64,000 nt of DNA from Lysinibacillus xylanilyticus (GCF_001183605.1 NZ_LFXJ01000005.1:1583003-1647002), one strand, 5' to 3'; shown: positions 8,244 to 17,537, numbered from the stretch's first letter. Numbers and translations: made by a program. Notes: generated by a model from the sequence alone, not told the origin.

Positions 8244-8257
8244 TAAATATATTCTTT

Positions 8258-8860
8258 CTATTCATCGAAATATGTAGTTTTAATATTTTTCTCATCTAAA
8301 AATTTTTCGATTTTTTGTTGCTGCCTTCCGTTTGCTTTAGTAAAATGCTCGGAAGCAAAATTTGATATATCTGTAAAATTACCACTTTCGACCATTCCAA
8401 CAATTTCATCTTCAATTTGTATGAAAGTTGCTCTGATGGATGAAACAAATTCATAGATTGTCTTTGAAGGTTCTTTATAATCATCAGGGATATTATTATT
8501 ACTAATAAAATCATTGAAATTCGTATCATTCTTTTCCCCTTCGGCTATTAATGTATTTAATTTTTCCTGATCGGATTTAGTAGCATCCTCATAAAGATAA
8601 ATAATATTTTCCATTTCTTTATCTATTACATGACTATAATCCATATACTTTTTTATACTTGCTTTCATTTCATCTTCACTAATAGTTTCATTCTTTTTAT
8701 TAGAAACAAATATATCGTCAGGAATTTTAACAAGTACATTGTTAACAGATTTCCCATTACTTTCTTTATTACTTTCTTCGTTAGGTGTTGTATCGTGTGA
8801 ACAAGCACACATCAATACAATTGTGAAAACCATTAGTAGATATAAAATAATTTTTTTCAT
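8258..8860 (-). CDS. Lipoprotein of unknown function, helical
   Basis: From ATG at 8860 (AAAGGAG upstream) the protein has 200 residues: a signal MKKIILYLLMVF ending in the lipobox MCAC, then an Asn/Glu-rich linker and a mostly helical, acidic body. The frame stays open to 8956, but the extra N-terminus precedes the signal peptide and is not part of the lipoprotein. Family not recognised. The stretch 8861-9153 upstream carries a perfect inverted repeat at 8998-9035. Confidence 0.8.
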   Translation of the reverse strand: MKKIILYLLMVFTIVLMCACSHDTTPNEESNKESNGKSVNNVLVKIPDDIFVSNKKNETISEDEMKASIKKYMDYSHVIDKEMENIIYLYEDATKSDQEKLNTLIAEGEKNDTNFNDFISNNNIPDDYKEPSKTIYEFVSSIRATFIQIEDEIVGMVESGNFTDISNFASEHFTKANGRQQQKIEKFLDEKNIKTTYFDE

Positions 8861-8997
8861 ACTAATCTCCTTTTCAATCCATTTTGTCATTAATTTCACG
8901 CTTTCTTCTCGAATCCTCTCTACTTCCTCATGTGCAGTGAACGAACCATTTTGCAATAAATAATTTAATCTAAAATAGGCTCTCCCTCATACCCCTC

Positions 8998-9035
8998 GAG
9001 TCATAGTGTACTAGTCAAATAGTACACTATGACTC
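8998..9035. repeat. Perfect 16-bp inverted repeat with 6-base loop
   Basis: GAGTCATAGTGTACTA (8998-9013) is exactly complementary to 9020-9035. There is no T-run on either side, so it is not a standard terminator. It lies between the MerR gene (stop 9154) and the lipoprotein gene (start 8860), both on the minus strand. Confidence 0.7.
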
Positions 9036-9153
9036 CTAAGTTCGCAAGCATTATATCCAAATAAAAGGAAGAACACCTAAATAAAGGGCTCTTCCTTGGT
9101 GAAATTAAGTTGAATAAAGTATGCCTCCTAAGCAAGGCGATGATAAAATAAAT

Positions 9154-9948
9154 TCACTTTATAGGTGCATAAATCTCTAAAAATACACGTTCAAGTCCAT
9201 CTTCATAAGTGGTCAGTAATAGATTTATATAAACTTGCCCCGAAAGATCATATCCTTTTTCTATTGCTACGTTTCTTATACTCGCTTCCACTTTATGATC
9301 AATATTTTTTCCACCAGTTGACCATCTCCCATCTTCCATAATTGTATATATACATTTTGGATGGGATAGAATTTCACCTTCTATTTCTTCATCAGGGTCT
9401 TTCACTTTTCTTACAATTATAAATTTATCTTCTATCATACCTTCTTCATTGAAGCTGACGACTCTTCTTAAAGATGTAAGAGTAACTGCTTTTTTTAAGC
9501 TGTCTGCATTCTTTTTTAGAGTGTCATATTCATCATAGGCCGTAAAATGTTCTATTTCCCCCTTTATTTCTAAAGGTTTCATTTCCTTAACTATGTATTG
9601 TCCTAAAAATTGTTTAATTTTCTCACAATCTTCTTTTACTATTTGAAGCTTCTTTAAAAGAAGCTTTTTATACTCTATTTCCTGTAAAACCTCTTGTTCT
9701 TTCTCTTCTAATATTGAATGTATTCCCTCAATACTCTTACTTTTTCTTAATTCCTGGATTTTTTTAATTTCAATATCAATCTCTCTATAGAAATTTACAG
9801 TTGTTATATCATAAATATCAAAATGACTATATTTTCTATACCCATTCTCCATATTTTGCTTTGGTTTTACTAATTCCTTTTCCTCGTAAAATTTCAAGGT
9901 GTCTCTAGATACACCTAAAAAATTAGCTACCTGCCCAATTGTGTACAT
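9154..9948 (-). CDS. MerR-family regulator with GyrI-like effector domain
   Basis: Residues 1-70 form a MerR winged helix (MYTIGQVANFLGVSRDTLKF, then YRKYSHFDIYDI); residues ~70-115 are the dimer coiled coil; the C-terminal ~150 residues resemble the GyrI/BmrR-type drug-binding domain (GRWSTGG, ending in YEDGLERVFLEIYAPIK). Such proteins activate efflux genes when bound by hydrophobic cations. ATG follows AAGGAG at 7 bases. No transporter adjoins it. No TTGACA with a 19-bp spacer was seen upstream, unlike the other MerR gene at 17806. Confidence 0.88.
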   Translation of the reverse strand: MYTIGQVANFLGVSRDTLKFYEEKELVKPKQNMENGYRKYSHFDIYDITTVNFYREIDIEIKKIQELRKSKSIEGIHSILEEKEQEVLQEIEYKKLLLKKLQIVKEDCEKIKQFLGQYIVKEMKPLEIKGEIEHFTAYDEYDTLKKNADSLKKAVTLTSLRRVVSFNEEGMIEDKFIIVRKVKDPDEEIEGEILSHPKCIYTIMEDGRWSTGGKNIDHKVEASIRNVAIEKGYDLSGQVYINLLLTTYEDGLERVFLEIYAPIK

Positions 9949-10093
9949 ATTACTCTCCTTATCGCTGTTGCAAATTCTTTATATTATCTTATTTTATCTA
10001 TTCCACCATATAACACCATATTTTTTCATTAAATAAAAATTCGGAAAATACTTTTCTCTTGTAAAGTGGACATTTTAATCATGTTCTGAGAAA

Positions 10094-10144
10094 CAAAAAA
10101 GAGGTTGTCTAATTAGTCTTTTCTGACTTTTAGAACCTCTTTTA
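10094..10144. terminator. Bidirectional hairpin terminator
   Basis: AAAGAGGTT (10098-10106) pairs with AACCTCTTT (10134-10142) around a long loop, with A-runs and T-runs on the outer sides. It lies in the 316-base gap between the MerR start (9948) and the AraC-type gene stop (10266); otherwise the gap holds nothing recognisable. Confidence 0.6.
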
Positions 10145-10265
10145 ATTATGTCTGTTATTTTAAATTAGTATCGCCAATGTGGAGAGTTTTTGGTGGATTG
10201 TAAGTTTTAATTTGAGTCTAGTTTAAACAAGTATTATCTTAAAAAAACTGAACTCCCAAAATACT

Positions 10266-11141
10266 TTATTCTTCAAATGAGAGATTTGTCGGTTCCTCTA
10301 AAAGATGGTTTTCAAAACTAATGTGGGTTGTAGGGATATCTTTATCAACTACTTCAAAACTAAGCCCATCCAGCCAAACTTCCCCTTTTCCTGTAAGTAA
10401 AATACCGAACGATATTATTGCACTGTTTTCTGGAACATCAAGAACTATAGAATATCGATTCCAGTTATTTGTACCAATTATTGGCCTATCACTCATATTA
10501 TCGAACTGCAGGATATCCTCCGATGCACTATCTACTCGCATCCAAAGTCCTGAGAATTGTTTTACATTATTAGTTTTAATAAACCCAGAGAGTTTAATTC
10601 TCTTACCTCTAAATTCATCAGCCTTGAATTGTTGCATCATTGTTGCAAATTCATCTGGAGCGTGAACAGTTTTTGATTTTAAATATCCCGATGCTTTTCC
10701 TTGATGTACATTTTTCTCATCTATTCCTATTTCATAATTATAAGGATGACTCCCACTAATAAACCAGCCTTTAATTTTCTCTTCCACTATGGATTCCTCC
10801 CTATTTCTTCTCATAGTTCTCATTACTTTTCTGTATTGCCCTGGTGGCAAATAGTACAATTTTTTGAATGCACGTGTAAAGGTTTCTTGTGACTCAAATT
10901 GATAATAGAATGCGATATCTATAATTCTTTCATCAGTATTAAGAAGTATACTTGCAGCATTTGCAAGCCGCCTCATTCGGATATATTCTGTGACAGACAC
11001 TCCAACAGAGGTTTGAAAAACTCTGTGAAAATGATATCTTGAAAATCCTGTCACTGCATCAATATCATTGGCGGAAATTTGCTCATGTAAATGAGATTCA
11101 ATCCAGTTTATTGTTTTTTGAATTGTCCATTCATATTTCAA
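10266..11141 (-). CDS. AraC-family regulator with C-terminal ligand-binding-like domain
   Basis: The DNA-binding part is N-terminal (residues ~8-107) with two helix-turn-helices: ISANDIDAVTGFSRYHFHR and IIDIAFYYQFESQETFTRAF, followed by the family signature GQYRKV. The remaining ~170 residues form a beta-rich domain (RIKLSGFIKTNN ... GEVWLDGLSFEVV) resembling a carbohydrate-binding jelly roll, unusual in that most AraC sensors are N-terminal. TTG start is supported by GGGGAGG. The 340-base region up to the glycosyltransferase holds no gene that I can see. Confidence 0.88.
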   Translation of the reverse strand: MKYEWTIQKTINWIESHLHEQISANDIDAVTGFSRYHFHRVFQTSVGVSVTEYIRMRRLANAASILLNTDERIIDIAFYYQFESQETFTRAFKKLYYLPPGQYRKVMRTMRRNREESIVEEKIKGWFISGSHPYNYEIGIDEKNVHQGKASGYLKSKTVHAPDEFATMMQQFKADEFRGKRIKLSGFIKTNNVKQFSGLWMRVDSASEDILQFDNMSDRPIIGTNNWNRYSIVLDVPENSAIISFGILLTGKGEVWLDGLSFEVVDKDIPTTHISFENHLLEEPTNLSFEE

Positions 11142-11481
11142 CGGTATTTCACCTCCCCTTCACTTATAATCATAACAAATTCAAATTTATGATTTTTGAC
11201 TTTTTTTGCGATGTTTTCATAATAAGATATATTTTAACAAAACACCTCTATTCAATTGATTTTTTTCTATACTAATGTAAAAGTCTATTACTGGTATCTA
11301 AGTGGATATTTGCCCCTTTTACTATTCCACCTTTCAGCATAGCCTGTTCACCTAAAAAAGTTACATGCTTATACTTGCTTAAAGATCTCATATTGCCTTA
11401 CCATAGTTAAGCAATGATATGTGACAGTATCCATTACTCTTACACAATCTTGAAAATATCTTTACTTAAGGAGTGGTAGAA

Positions 11482-12678
11482 TTGGCACGTGTTTTATTTA
11501 TTAACGGTGGATCAGAAGGACATATCAATCCAACTATTGGCGTTGTGCAGGAGCTAATTTTGCGAGGAGAAGAGGTCGTATTCTTTACAATAGAAGCTTT
11601 TCGAGAGCGTATTGAGAAGACGGGAGCGACTGTGCGCACATTTGACGGTCAAAAATTTATAAAAGCCTTTATCTCAGGTGGAAGAAATCATTTACTTGAA
11701 AGAGTCAACGGACTTTTACTTACTGCAGATATCGTCATACCTAGCGTTCTTGAACAGATTAAAGGAGAGCATTTTGATTACATCATCCACGATTCAATGT
11801 TTGGATGTGGCCATTTACTTGCCAAAATCCTTAAGCTTCCTGCAATCAATTCATGTACATCTTTTGCTGAGACTAAACAATCATTTGATAGAACATTAGA
11901 ACATCTTTCAAAAAATGTCCCAACCGAAGTTTTAAAAAAGATAAATGATGAATTTCAACACCTAACAGCAAAAATTATAGAAACATATGGTGTTGAAATC
12001 AATTCTCCTTATGAAGTTTTTTGTAATCCCGCACCGCTTACAATCGTTTATACAACTAGGGAATTTCAACCTTTTGGAGAAGCATTTGACCAATCATATA
12101 AATTTGTAGGTCCATCCATCTCTTCACGATTAACGCAAGAAGACTTCGACCTTACTACAATCAAAGGAAAAAGCCCCATTTACATTTCACTCGGTACAGT
12201 CTTAAATCAAGCCATTGATTTCTATAAGCTTTGTTTTAAAGCATTCGGGAATACTGAGCATACCGTCGTCATGTCTATCGGAGGACAAACTCAACTTGAT
12301 GAATTGGGAGAGATTCCCGAAAACTTCATTGTAAAAACTTATGTTCCACAAACTGAATTACTTAAATACACAAAATTATTTATCACACATGGTGGCATGA
12401 ACAGTACTAATGAAGCTCTCTTTAACGGGGTTCCGCTAATCGTAATTCCACTAAGTGCAGATCAACCGATAATTGCTGAGCAAGTTACCAATATCGGAGC
12501 AGGTATTCAATTACAAATGCAAACCTTGACGGCAAATCAATTAAATGAAGCTGCCGATCAAGTGTTAAACAACCCTTCCATCCATAAGGCTGTTGCAAAT
12601 ATTAAAGTCAAAAAATCAGGTGGATATCAAAAAGCTGTTGATGAGATTTTTAAATTTAAAAGTCAATACGGTATTTAA
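11482..12678 (+). CDS. MGT-family macrolide/UDP-glycosyltransferase (YjiC-like)
   Basis: A GT-B, GT1-family glycosyltransferase of 398 residues. The N-terminal domain opens ARVLFINGGSEGHINPTIG; the C-terminal donor site shows THGGMNSTNEALFNGVPLIV followed by D-Q. Bacillus relatives (YjiC, YojK) transfer glucose to macrolides, flavonoids and other small hydroxylated molecules, giving resistance or detoxification. The TTG at 11482 is chosen because AAGGAG lies 8 bases upstream; a GTG at 11473 overlaps that site. It is monocistronic and followed by a terminator. Confidence 0.9.
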   Translation: MARVLFINGGSEGHINPTIGVVQELILRGEEVVFFTIEAFRERIEKTGATVRTFDGQKFIKAFISGGRNHLLERVNGLLLTADIVIPSVLEQIKGEHFDYIIHDSMFGCGHLLAKILKLPAINSCTSFAETKQSFDRTLEHLSKNVPTEVLKKINDEFQHLTAKIIETYGVEINSPYEVFCNPAPLTIVYTTREFQPFGEAFDQSYKFVGPSISSRLTQEDFDLTTIKGKSPIYISLGTVLNQAIDFYKLCFKAFGNTEHTVVMSIGGQTQLDELGEIPENFIVKTYVPQTELLKYTKLFITHGGMNSTNEALFNGVPLIVIPLSADQPIIAEQVTNIGAGIQLQMQTLTANQLNEAADQVLNNPSIHKAVANIKVKKSGGYQKAVDEIFKFKSQYGI

Positions 12679-12704
12679 AAGCTACCATTATTGGTGGCTT
12701 TTTT
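12677..12704 (+). terminator. Terminator of the glycosyltransferase gene
   Basis: AAGCTACC pairs with GGTGGCTT and is followed by a T-run; the stem starts at the stop codon itself. Confidence 0.8.
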
Positions 12705-12744
12705 GGTAGGAAAAATTACCACCTTAACTAAATTTTAATACTAT

Positions 12745-12785
12745 AAAAAGTTGGGTAAAGATTTCTCTCATACCCAGCTTTTTTA
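12745..12785. terminator. Bidirectional terminator between convergent genes
   Basis: AAGTTGGGTA pairs with TACCCAGCTT with an A-run before and a T-run after. It separates the glycosyltransferase (+) from the VOC protein gene (-), stop at 12795. Confidence 0.75.
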
Positions 12786-12794
12786 CACCAAACA

Positions 12795-13244
12795 TTAATG
12801 TAATCGATCATCAAACATTAATTGTATTTGAATACCAAACGGATCTTCAATAATACCGTATGCTTTACTAAAAACATTATTTGATAACGGAACAATAATT
12901 CTCACTCTCTTATCTGTCGTTAAGCTCTTGTAAAAATGTTCGATTTCTTCTAAGTCAGAACTTTGAATACACAGTGAGGTATTGTTCCCTACTATATATT
13001 TTTCAGTGACATCCATTGTATCTTCTGCCAGCATGATCTTTGTTTTACCTATTGCTAAGACGGAGTGAGTTATAAAATGTTTATTCTCTTCAGTAAGCTG
13101 CAGCGAGCTGTCACGTCTTGCCATATCTTCATAAGTAACGAGTAACAATTCCTCTGCGTTAAAGTGTTTTTTGTAAAAATCGATGGCCTCCTTTGCTTTT
13201 CCTTTCATAGATAAGAATATAGCGACTTCTAGTGTTGAACTCAT
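12795..13244 (-). CDS. VOC (PhnB/glyoxalase-like) superfamily protein
   Basis: The 149-residue protein has the paired beta-alpha-beta-beta-beta modules of the vicinal-oxygen-chelate fold; AIDFYKKHFNAEE in the first half and AYGIIEDPFGIQIQLM at the end match the PhnB-like subfamily. Members are metal-dependent lyases/dioxygenases or antibiotic-binding proteins, and the exact reaction cannot be told from sequence. ATG follows AAAGGAG. Confidence 0.85.
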   Translation of the reverse strand: MSSTLEVAIFLSMKGKAKEAIDFYKKHFNAEELLLVTYEDMARRDSSLQLTEENKHFITHSVLAIGKTKIMLAEDTMDVTEKYIVGNNTSLCIQSSDLEEIEHFYKSLTTDKRVRIIVPLSNNVFSKAYGIIEDPFGIQIQLMFDDRLH

Positions 13245-13359
13245 GGTATCAATCTCCTTTAATAAAATGACTAAGGTAAATATCTTTTCAATTGATATTG
13301 CCTTGACCTTATTTTAAGATGTAATGGTATCAAAACATGACACCTTTATCTTCATTTAG

Positions 13360-13479
13360 CAGAAGCCCTCTACCTCTGAAGGTGTTGAGATGAATGAGGG
13401 TGTGGTTCCTTTGCAAACACCTACTGAAATAGAAAAACTCAGTCTAAGAACGCCAAGCCCTGTGGCAATGACTGAGTGA
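13360..13479 (+). pseudogene. C-terminal remnant resembling an IS200/IS605-type TnpB
   Basis: An open stretch directly after a TAG encodes about 39 residues (QKPSTSEGVEMNEG ... SLRTPSPVAMTE) and ends in TGA at 13477. The sequence CTACCTCTGAAGGTG at its start resembles the right-end hairpin region of IS605-group elements. A related remnant (QKPPTSKGGEMN) lies on the minus strand at 17259-17350. The shared QKP-TS-G-EMN motif in two places supports a mobile origin; the TnpB assignment is from recollection of the family. Confidence 0.45.
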
Positions 13480-13529
13480 CCAACGTCATACAACAATTAC
13501 GCCAAGGCGAAATTGATAAGGAGATTTCT

Positions 13530-14468
13530 ATGAAAAAATCAGAAAGATTAAATGACATGATTAGATACTTAAACAGTCGAGAGTACTTTAATTTAAATGA
13601 CCTAATGGCTAAATACAATATTTCCAAAAGTACCGCTCTGCGTGATATAAGTTCATTAGAACAATTAGGAATGCCTATTTTTTCGGAGCACGGCAGACAC
13701 GGGCGTTATGGTATCTTAAAAAACAGATTATTATCCCCTATTATTTTTACAATTGATGAAGTGTATGCTCTGTATTTTGCAATGCTGACGCTAGAATCTT
13801 ATCAATCCACCCCATTCCATTTAAGTGTTCATAAACTAAATGAGAAGTTTGAAAACTGTCTGTCTAACAATCAAATGCTGCAGATTCACAAAATGAAAAA
13901 AGTCTTGCAGTTTGAAGTAAATCAACATAATAATGTTAGTCGTTTTTTAGATAAAATTTTAAAAAGCATTCTTAATGAAAGCACCTGTAAAATTCATTAT
14001 TTTAAAAATGATGAGCAAAAAAGCTACCATGTTCAATTTTTCAAAATTTCCGCTAGATTTGGTCAATGGTATGCGACTGGAATAGAGTTCAATACGCATA
14101 AATATAAAGTTTTTAGATGTGATAGAATAACCTTTATCGAAGAGGAAGAACATACTCCTCACTTTTCTATAGATGAACTTATTAGTCGTTCATTAGAAAT
14201 TTACCAATCCGAGAAGAGGATTAACTTTGAGGTAGAGATATTAGCTCAAGCAAAAGATTTATTTTATAAAGAACAATATCCCTCAATGAAATTAGACATT
14301 GGTAATAAAACAGTCATAAATGGATTTTATAATCCTGGAGAAGAAGAATTTATCGCTAACTATTTTATGAGGTTTGGACATAGTGTTATATCCGTTCAAC
14401 CTGAATCATTAATACAAATTATTCAGGATAAAGTAGAGAGCCTATTCAATCACTATCAAGAATTATAA
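13530..14468 (+). CDS. HTH/WYL-domain transcriptional regulator (YafY-like)
   Basis: The N-terminus is a DeoR-like winged helix (RLNDMIRYLNSREYFNLNDL, recognition helix KSTALRDISSLEQ), and the C-terminal two thirds form a WYL-type sensor region (FGQWYATGIEF ... YKVFRCDRIT) with the WCX tail. WYL proteins bind ligands or nucleic acid and control DNA-damage, defence or metabolic genes. ATG at 13530 has AAGGAGA at 5-6 bases; the frame is open to 13476 but starts at the TnpB remnant. It is followed by a terminator. No target gene adjoins it on the same strand. Confidence 0.88.
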   Translation: MKKSERLNDMIRYLNSREYFNLNDLMAKYNISKSTALRDISSLEQLGMPIFSEHGRHGRYGILKNRLLSPIIFTIDEVYALYFAMLTLESYQSTPFHLSVHKLNEKFENCLSNNQMLQIHKMKKVLQFEVNQHNNVSRFLDKILKSILNESTCKIHYFKNDEQKSYHVQFFKISARFGQWYATGIEFNTHKYKVFRCDRITFIEEEEHTPHFSIDELISRSLEIYQSEKRINFEVEILAQAKDLFYKEQYPSMKLDIGNKTVINGFYNPGEEEFIANYFMRFGHSVISVQPESLIQIIQDKVESLFNHYQEL

Positions 14469-14551
14469 TTAAACATGTAGTTCAACAATATAATTTGAGG
14501 GGTTATCCAGCTGAGTAACTGCTGTGCATAAGCCATCAATTTTCAGACAAA

Positions 14552-14590
14552 GAAAAGGAGAAAAACGAAGTCGCTTTTCTCCTCTTTTTT
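14552..14590 (+). terminator. Terminator of the WYL regulator gene
   Basis: AAAAGGAGAAAA pairs with TTTTCTCCT and is followed by TTTTTT; it also faces the small minus-strand gene ending at 14604. Confidence 0.8.
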
Positions 14591-14603
14591 ATATAAAACT
14601 CGG

Positions 14604-14801
14604 CTAAGTCTTACTATCGTCAGTCATTAACCAATTGACAATTGCTACTACTGTAAATGTAGTGATTGCCGTTAAAATGGCTATTACAGGTGCAATACTA
14701 ATTGTTTTTGCAACAAATATCAGATACATAATTGGCGCAAGTAATAGAATACTTGGGATTGTCCAACCTGCAACTGTAATATTTCGATACCCACCCTTCA
14801 A
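14604..14801 (-). CDS. Small two-helix membrane protein of unknown function
   Basis: The 65-residue protein has two hydrophobic segments (about 12-30 and 34-59) and an acidic tail (MTDDSKT). I do not recognise it. The start is uncertain: TTG at 14801 overlaps an AAGGGTGG ribosome-like site, and no ATG/GTG/TTG follows at proper spacing. It lies between two regulator genes facing the other way. Confidence 0.5.
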   Translation of the reverse strand: MKGGYRNITVAGWTIPSILLLAPIMYLIFVAKTISIAPVIAILTAITTFTVVAIVNWLMTDDSKT

Positions 14802-14937
14802 GTTCTAACCATCTGAATCAAAAAAGGTAGCGATGATGTCTACCTGCTCGTTGAATTCTGTTCGATTCATTCAAAAAACACAACAAATATCAAAACACTT
14901 TTTAATTCTTCACTATCATTAAAAACAGGAGTGATAC

Positions 14938-16023
14938 ATGATGAACAACATGATTCAAGATATGATTGATTGGATTGAAGAGCATCTATTTGAAGGGTTT
15001 TCGCTGACGAAACTAAGTGAAGCAATGGGCTATTCTTCTTACTATTGTTCCTTTAAATTTCATCAAATAACGGGCATAAGCCTCAAACGATATATGACCC
15101 TTAGAAAAACCTATCTTTCTTCAATCAGTCTTAGTGAAACTGACGAAAGGATCATTGAAATAGCGATCAAACATGGCTACTCGTCCCAAGAAGCATTTTC
15201 CCGAGCTTTCAAGGAGATCTTTGGAGTTAGTCCCAATGCCTTTCGTTCATGTCCTGAGCCATTGCAATCATATGTAAAACTCACTATGAATGAAGCGAGG
15301 GGTTATTATATGGACATTTCAAAAAAATTTAGAATTGAAGATTTACAAAAGCATGTGGATGAACATTTTGATCACGAAGTATTGAATATTTTAAATGGAC
15401 AAATGATGTTTGAAGAATTCAGTTCTCAACAATTAATGGGAAAAAGTGATTACGCACCTTTTAATGAAGCGATGTGTGTACACGACACCGTTGAAACCAT
15501 TTTTAGCGAATCATTCAAACAGGTTCGAGCGACAGGACATCAAGTCTCACTAGCTGAATATGAATCAATTACAGTTGCACCACTTGAAAAGACCTTATTT
15601 TCAAAAAAATATCAATGTATCGTTCTCTGGTTTGGTGAAGATATGTTCTGTCAGATGAATTTAATAACGATATTAGCTTATTTAGAACAAATATCATTTA
15701 AAGGAACTATTTATTATCATGCTGTGAGAGAGCAAACATATGATGTGAAAGAAACTGAAATAACATTAGGCAGCTATTATGATATATATGAAGCAGTGTT
15801 ATTAGACCACCGTATGCCAGATGTAGAATTGATGCCTGTTATGTATCAAGGAATCAAATTGTATTTAGAACTTCTTCAAAATGACAATGAAATTACTAAA
15901 TATATTCAAGCACATCAACATCTATCTCAAAATGAAATCGTAGGAAACCTACTACATCTCTTCCCTCAATACGGTTTAGGGGATTCTCAATATTTTGCAT
16001 TAATTCAGGCAACAATTAAATGA
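14938..16023 (+). CDS. AraC-family transcriptional regulator
   Basis: Two helix-turn-helices occupy residues ~22-105 (SLTKLSEAMGYSSYYCSFKF; then IIEIAIKHGYSSQEAFSRAF, FGVSPNAFR). The 250 residues after this form an unusual C-terminal region with no recognised sensor signature. The ATG at 14938 follows AGGAG at good spacing (a second ATG lies next to it). The orientation of domains, DNA binding first, is the same as in the AraC protein at 10266 but the tails are unrelated. Confidence 0.87.
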   Translation: MMNNMIQDMIDWIEEHLFEGFSLTKLSEAMGYSSYYCSFKFHQITGISLKRYMTLRKTYLSSISLSETDERIIEIAIKHGYSSQEAFSRAFKEIFGVSPNAFRSCPEPLQSYVKLTMNEARGYYMDISKKFRIEDLQKHVDEHFDHEVLNILNGQMMFEEFSSQQLMGKSDYAPFNEAMCVHDTVETIFSESFKQVRATGHQVSLAEYESITVAPLEKTLFSKKYQCIVLWFGEDMFCQMNLITILAYLEQISFKGTIYYHAVREQTYDVKETEITLGSYYDIYEAVLLDHRMPDVELMPVMYQGIKLYLELLQNDNEITKYIQAHQHLSQNEIVGNLLHLFPQYGLGDSQYFALIQATIK

Positions 16024-16029
16024 GTGAAA

Positions 16030-16070
16030 AAGTGTGGTAAAAAGTTGCAACATAACTTTTTACCACTTCT
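16030..16070 (+). terminator. Terminator between convergent genes
   Basis: GTGGTAAAAAGTT pairs with AACTTTTTACCAC and is followed by a T-rich stretch, just past the AraC gene stop. Confidence 0.75.
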
Positions 16071-16139
16071 TATTATCCTTCTAGAAATAAAGCGTTCCTG
16101 CAAATTCTGTAGACCTGAAATAGCAATTCCACTACAATA

Positions 16140-17234
16140 TTAATTTGTAATTTTTCTCATAACCCATTCAATGGGTCCCCTTTTATATTTTTTGCACCAC
16201 AAAACAGAAAATAAAATACTCGCTACGAAAAACAATGTTGTAAATAATAATGAAAATGCTAACGTTTGGTTTTCTAACCTATTTAATAAAGCCAATATGC
16301 CAACACCTATGAATACATGGCTTACATAGTGCGTTAATGTTAATTGTCCTGTTTTAATAAGTGATTTTGTCAACCAATGACTAGGAAAATTTTCTATAAT
16401 ATAAATAGAAGCAACGATGACAATTATCGCTGAGGCGGAATTTGATAACATATAAAATATGTTTGGTGGAATTGGTCCAGTTTGAAACAAGAATTCGGCA
16501 CTGTTACCATCTAATACCGACAGAGATAGTCGCATCAATACTTTTGAAAGTACCTCTATCGTTATGAGTAAAAATAAAGAAAAATACAACATTTTGTTTC
16601 TTACAGCTTTCTTCGATAAGTCAAGTCTGCCAAGGATCATTCCAAGTAAAAAGAAACATATCCAAGGGAAAACTGGGTGATACCCATTAAACAAAAGATT
16701 TCTGATAAAACCTTCTATTGTCCAAAAATCAAGATATTCCATAAATGGTTGTTTAGGGTGCCACCCTTTCAAATAATTCATTGTCACTTGTAAGATTTGC
16801 GATGTTATTAAAAAAAGACTAGATATGATGATCATGAACTTTGTAGAAACTATGATAAGAAATGATGCAATCAGCATATAAACTCCATAATAATGGAGAA
16901 TATCCCCAGTCCAATCTGCCACATATAAACATAATCCTAGTACAAAAAGAAAAGCGGAACGTTTCCATAATTTCACCTTATTTTCTTTAATAGTAGAAAG
17001 GTCACCGCCATTTCTAGCTTTTCTTGTCATCAAAGCAACTCCGATACCTGCAAGCGTAACAAAAGTGGCAGACGCTCTTCCTTCAAAAATGCCAGTAAAC
17101 CATATAAGCCACTCTGGCCCATTTCCTACCGCTCCCATAATAATTTTAAAGTTTACTATCAGCATTCCAAACATAGCCAAGGCTCTGGCAAAATCTAACC
17201 CTTCAATACGTTTAGATTGTAACTGTTTGATCAT
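16140..17234 (-). CDS. DUF418-family multi-pass membrane protein
   Basis: The 364-residue protein has about ten hydrophobic segments. It begins with RIEGLDFARALAMFGMLIVN, the conserved opening of DUF418/YeiB-type acyltransferase-like proteins, and ends WCKKYKRGPIEWVMRKIT, the DUF418 C-terminal hallmark. The function of the family is not established; transport or transfer of acyl groups across the membrane has been suggested by similarity. GGAGG lies 7 bases before ATG. A MerR-type promoter pointing at this gene lies ~300 bases upstream (17538-17568). Confidence 0.88.
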   Translation of the reverse strand: MIKQLQSKRIEGLDFARALAMFGMLIVNFKIIMGAVGNGPEWLIWFTGIFEGRASATFVTLAGIGVALMTRKARNGGDLSTIKENKVKLWKRSAFLFVLGLCLYVADWTGDILHYYGVYMLIASFLIIVSTKFMIIISSLFLITSQILQVTMNYLKGWHPKQPFMEYLDFWTIEGFIRNLLFNGYHPVFPWICFFLLGMILGRLDLSKKAVRNKMLYFSLFLLITIEVLSKVLMRLSLSVLDGNSAEFLFQTGPIPPNIFYMLSNSASAIIVIVASIYIIENFPSHWLTKSLIKTGQLTLTHYVSHVFIGVGILALLNRLENQTLAFSLLFTTLFFVASILFSVLWCKKYKRGPIEWVMRKITN

Positions 17235-17258
17235 AAATGTTCCTCCTTAAGTACACGA

Positions 17259-17350
17259 TTAATGACCTTCTTTCAATATTCTTATTTCCGCATTCATCTC
17301 ACCACCTTTAGAGGTGGGAGGCTTCTGTAACTGACGTTTCACTTACGTTA
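17259..17350 (-). pseudogene. IS200/IS605-type right-end remnant
   Basis: On the minus strand a GCCTCCCACCTCTAAAGGTGG hairpin region is embedded in a short open stretch (QKPPTSKGGEMN) that matches the start of the remnant at 13360. The overlapping frame reads NVSETSVTEASHL then stop, which also resembles TnpB tails. It lies in the leader between the DUF418 start and the MerR-type promoter at 17538. Nothing else of an IS is left. Confidence 0.4.
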
Positions 17351-17537
17351 CAAAAAACATTTTGCTAAAGAAGTTAAAATAATAGTTGTTAACGGTCGGT
17401 TATTCTTTTGATCAATAGTCATATTGGGACATTCTTTTATAGATATTGCAGACTTTTTATATCTACTAAAATATTGATGAAACCATTATTTATCAGAAAC
17501 CTATGCATTTTGGGGGCGCCCTGCTTAATACATCCTA

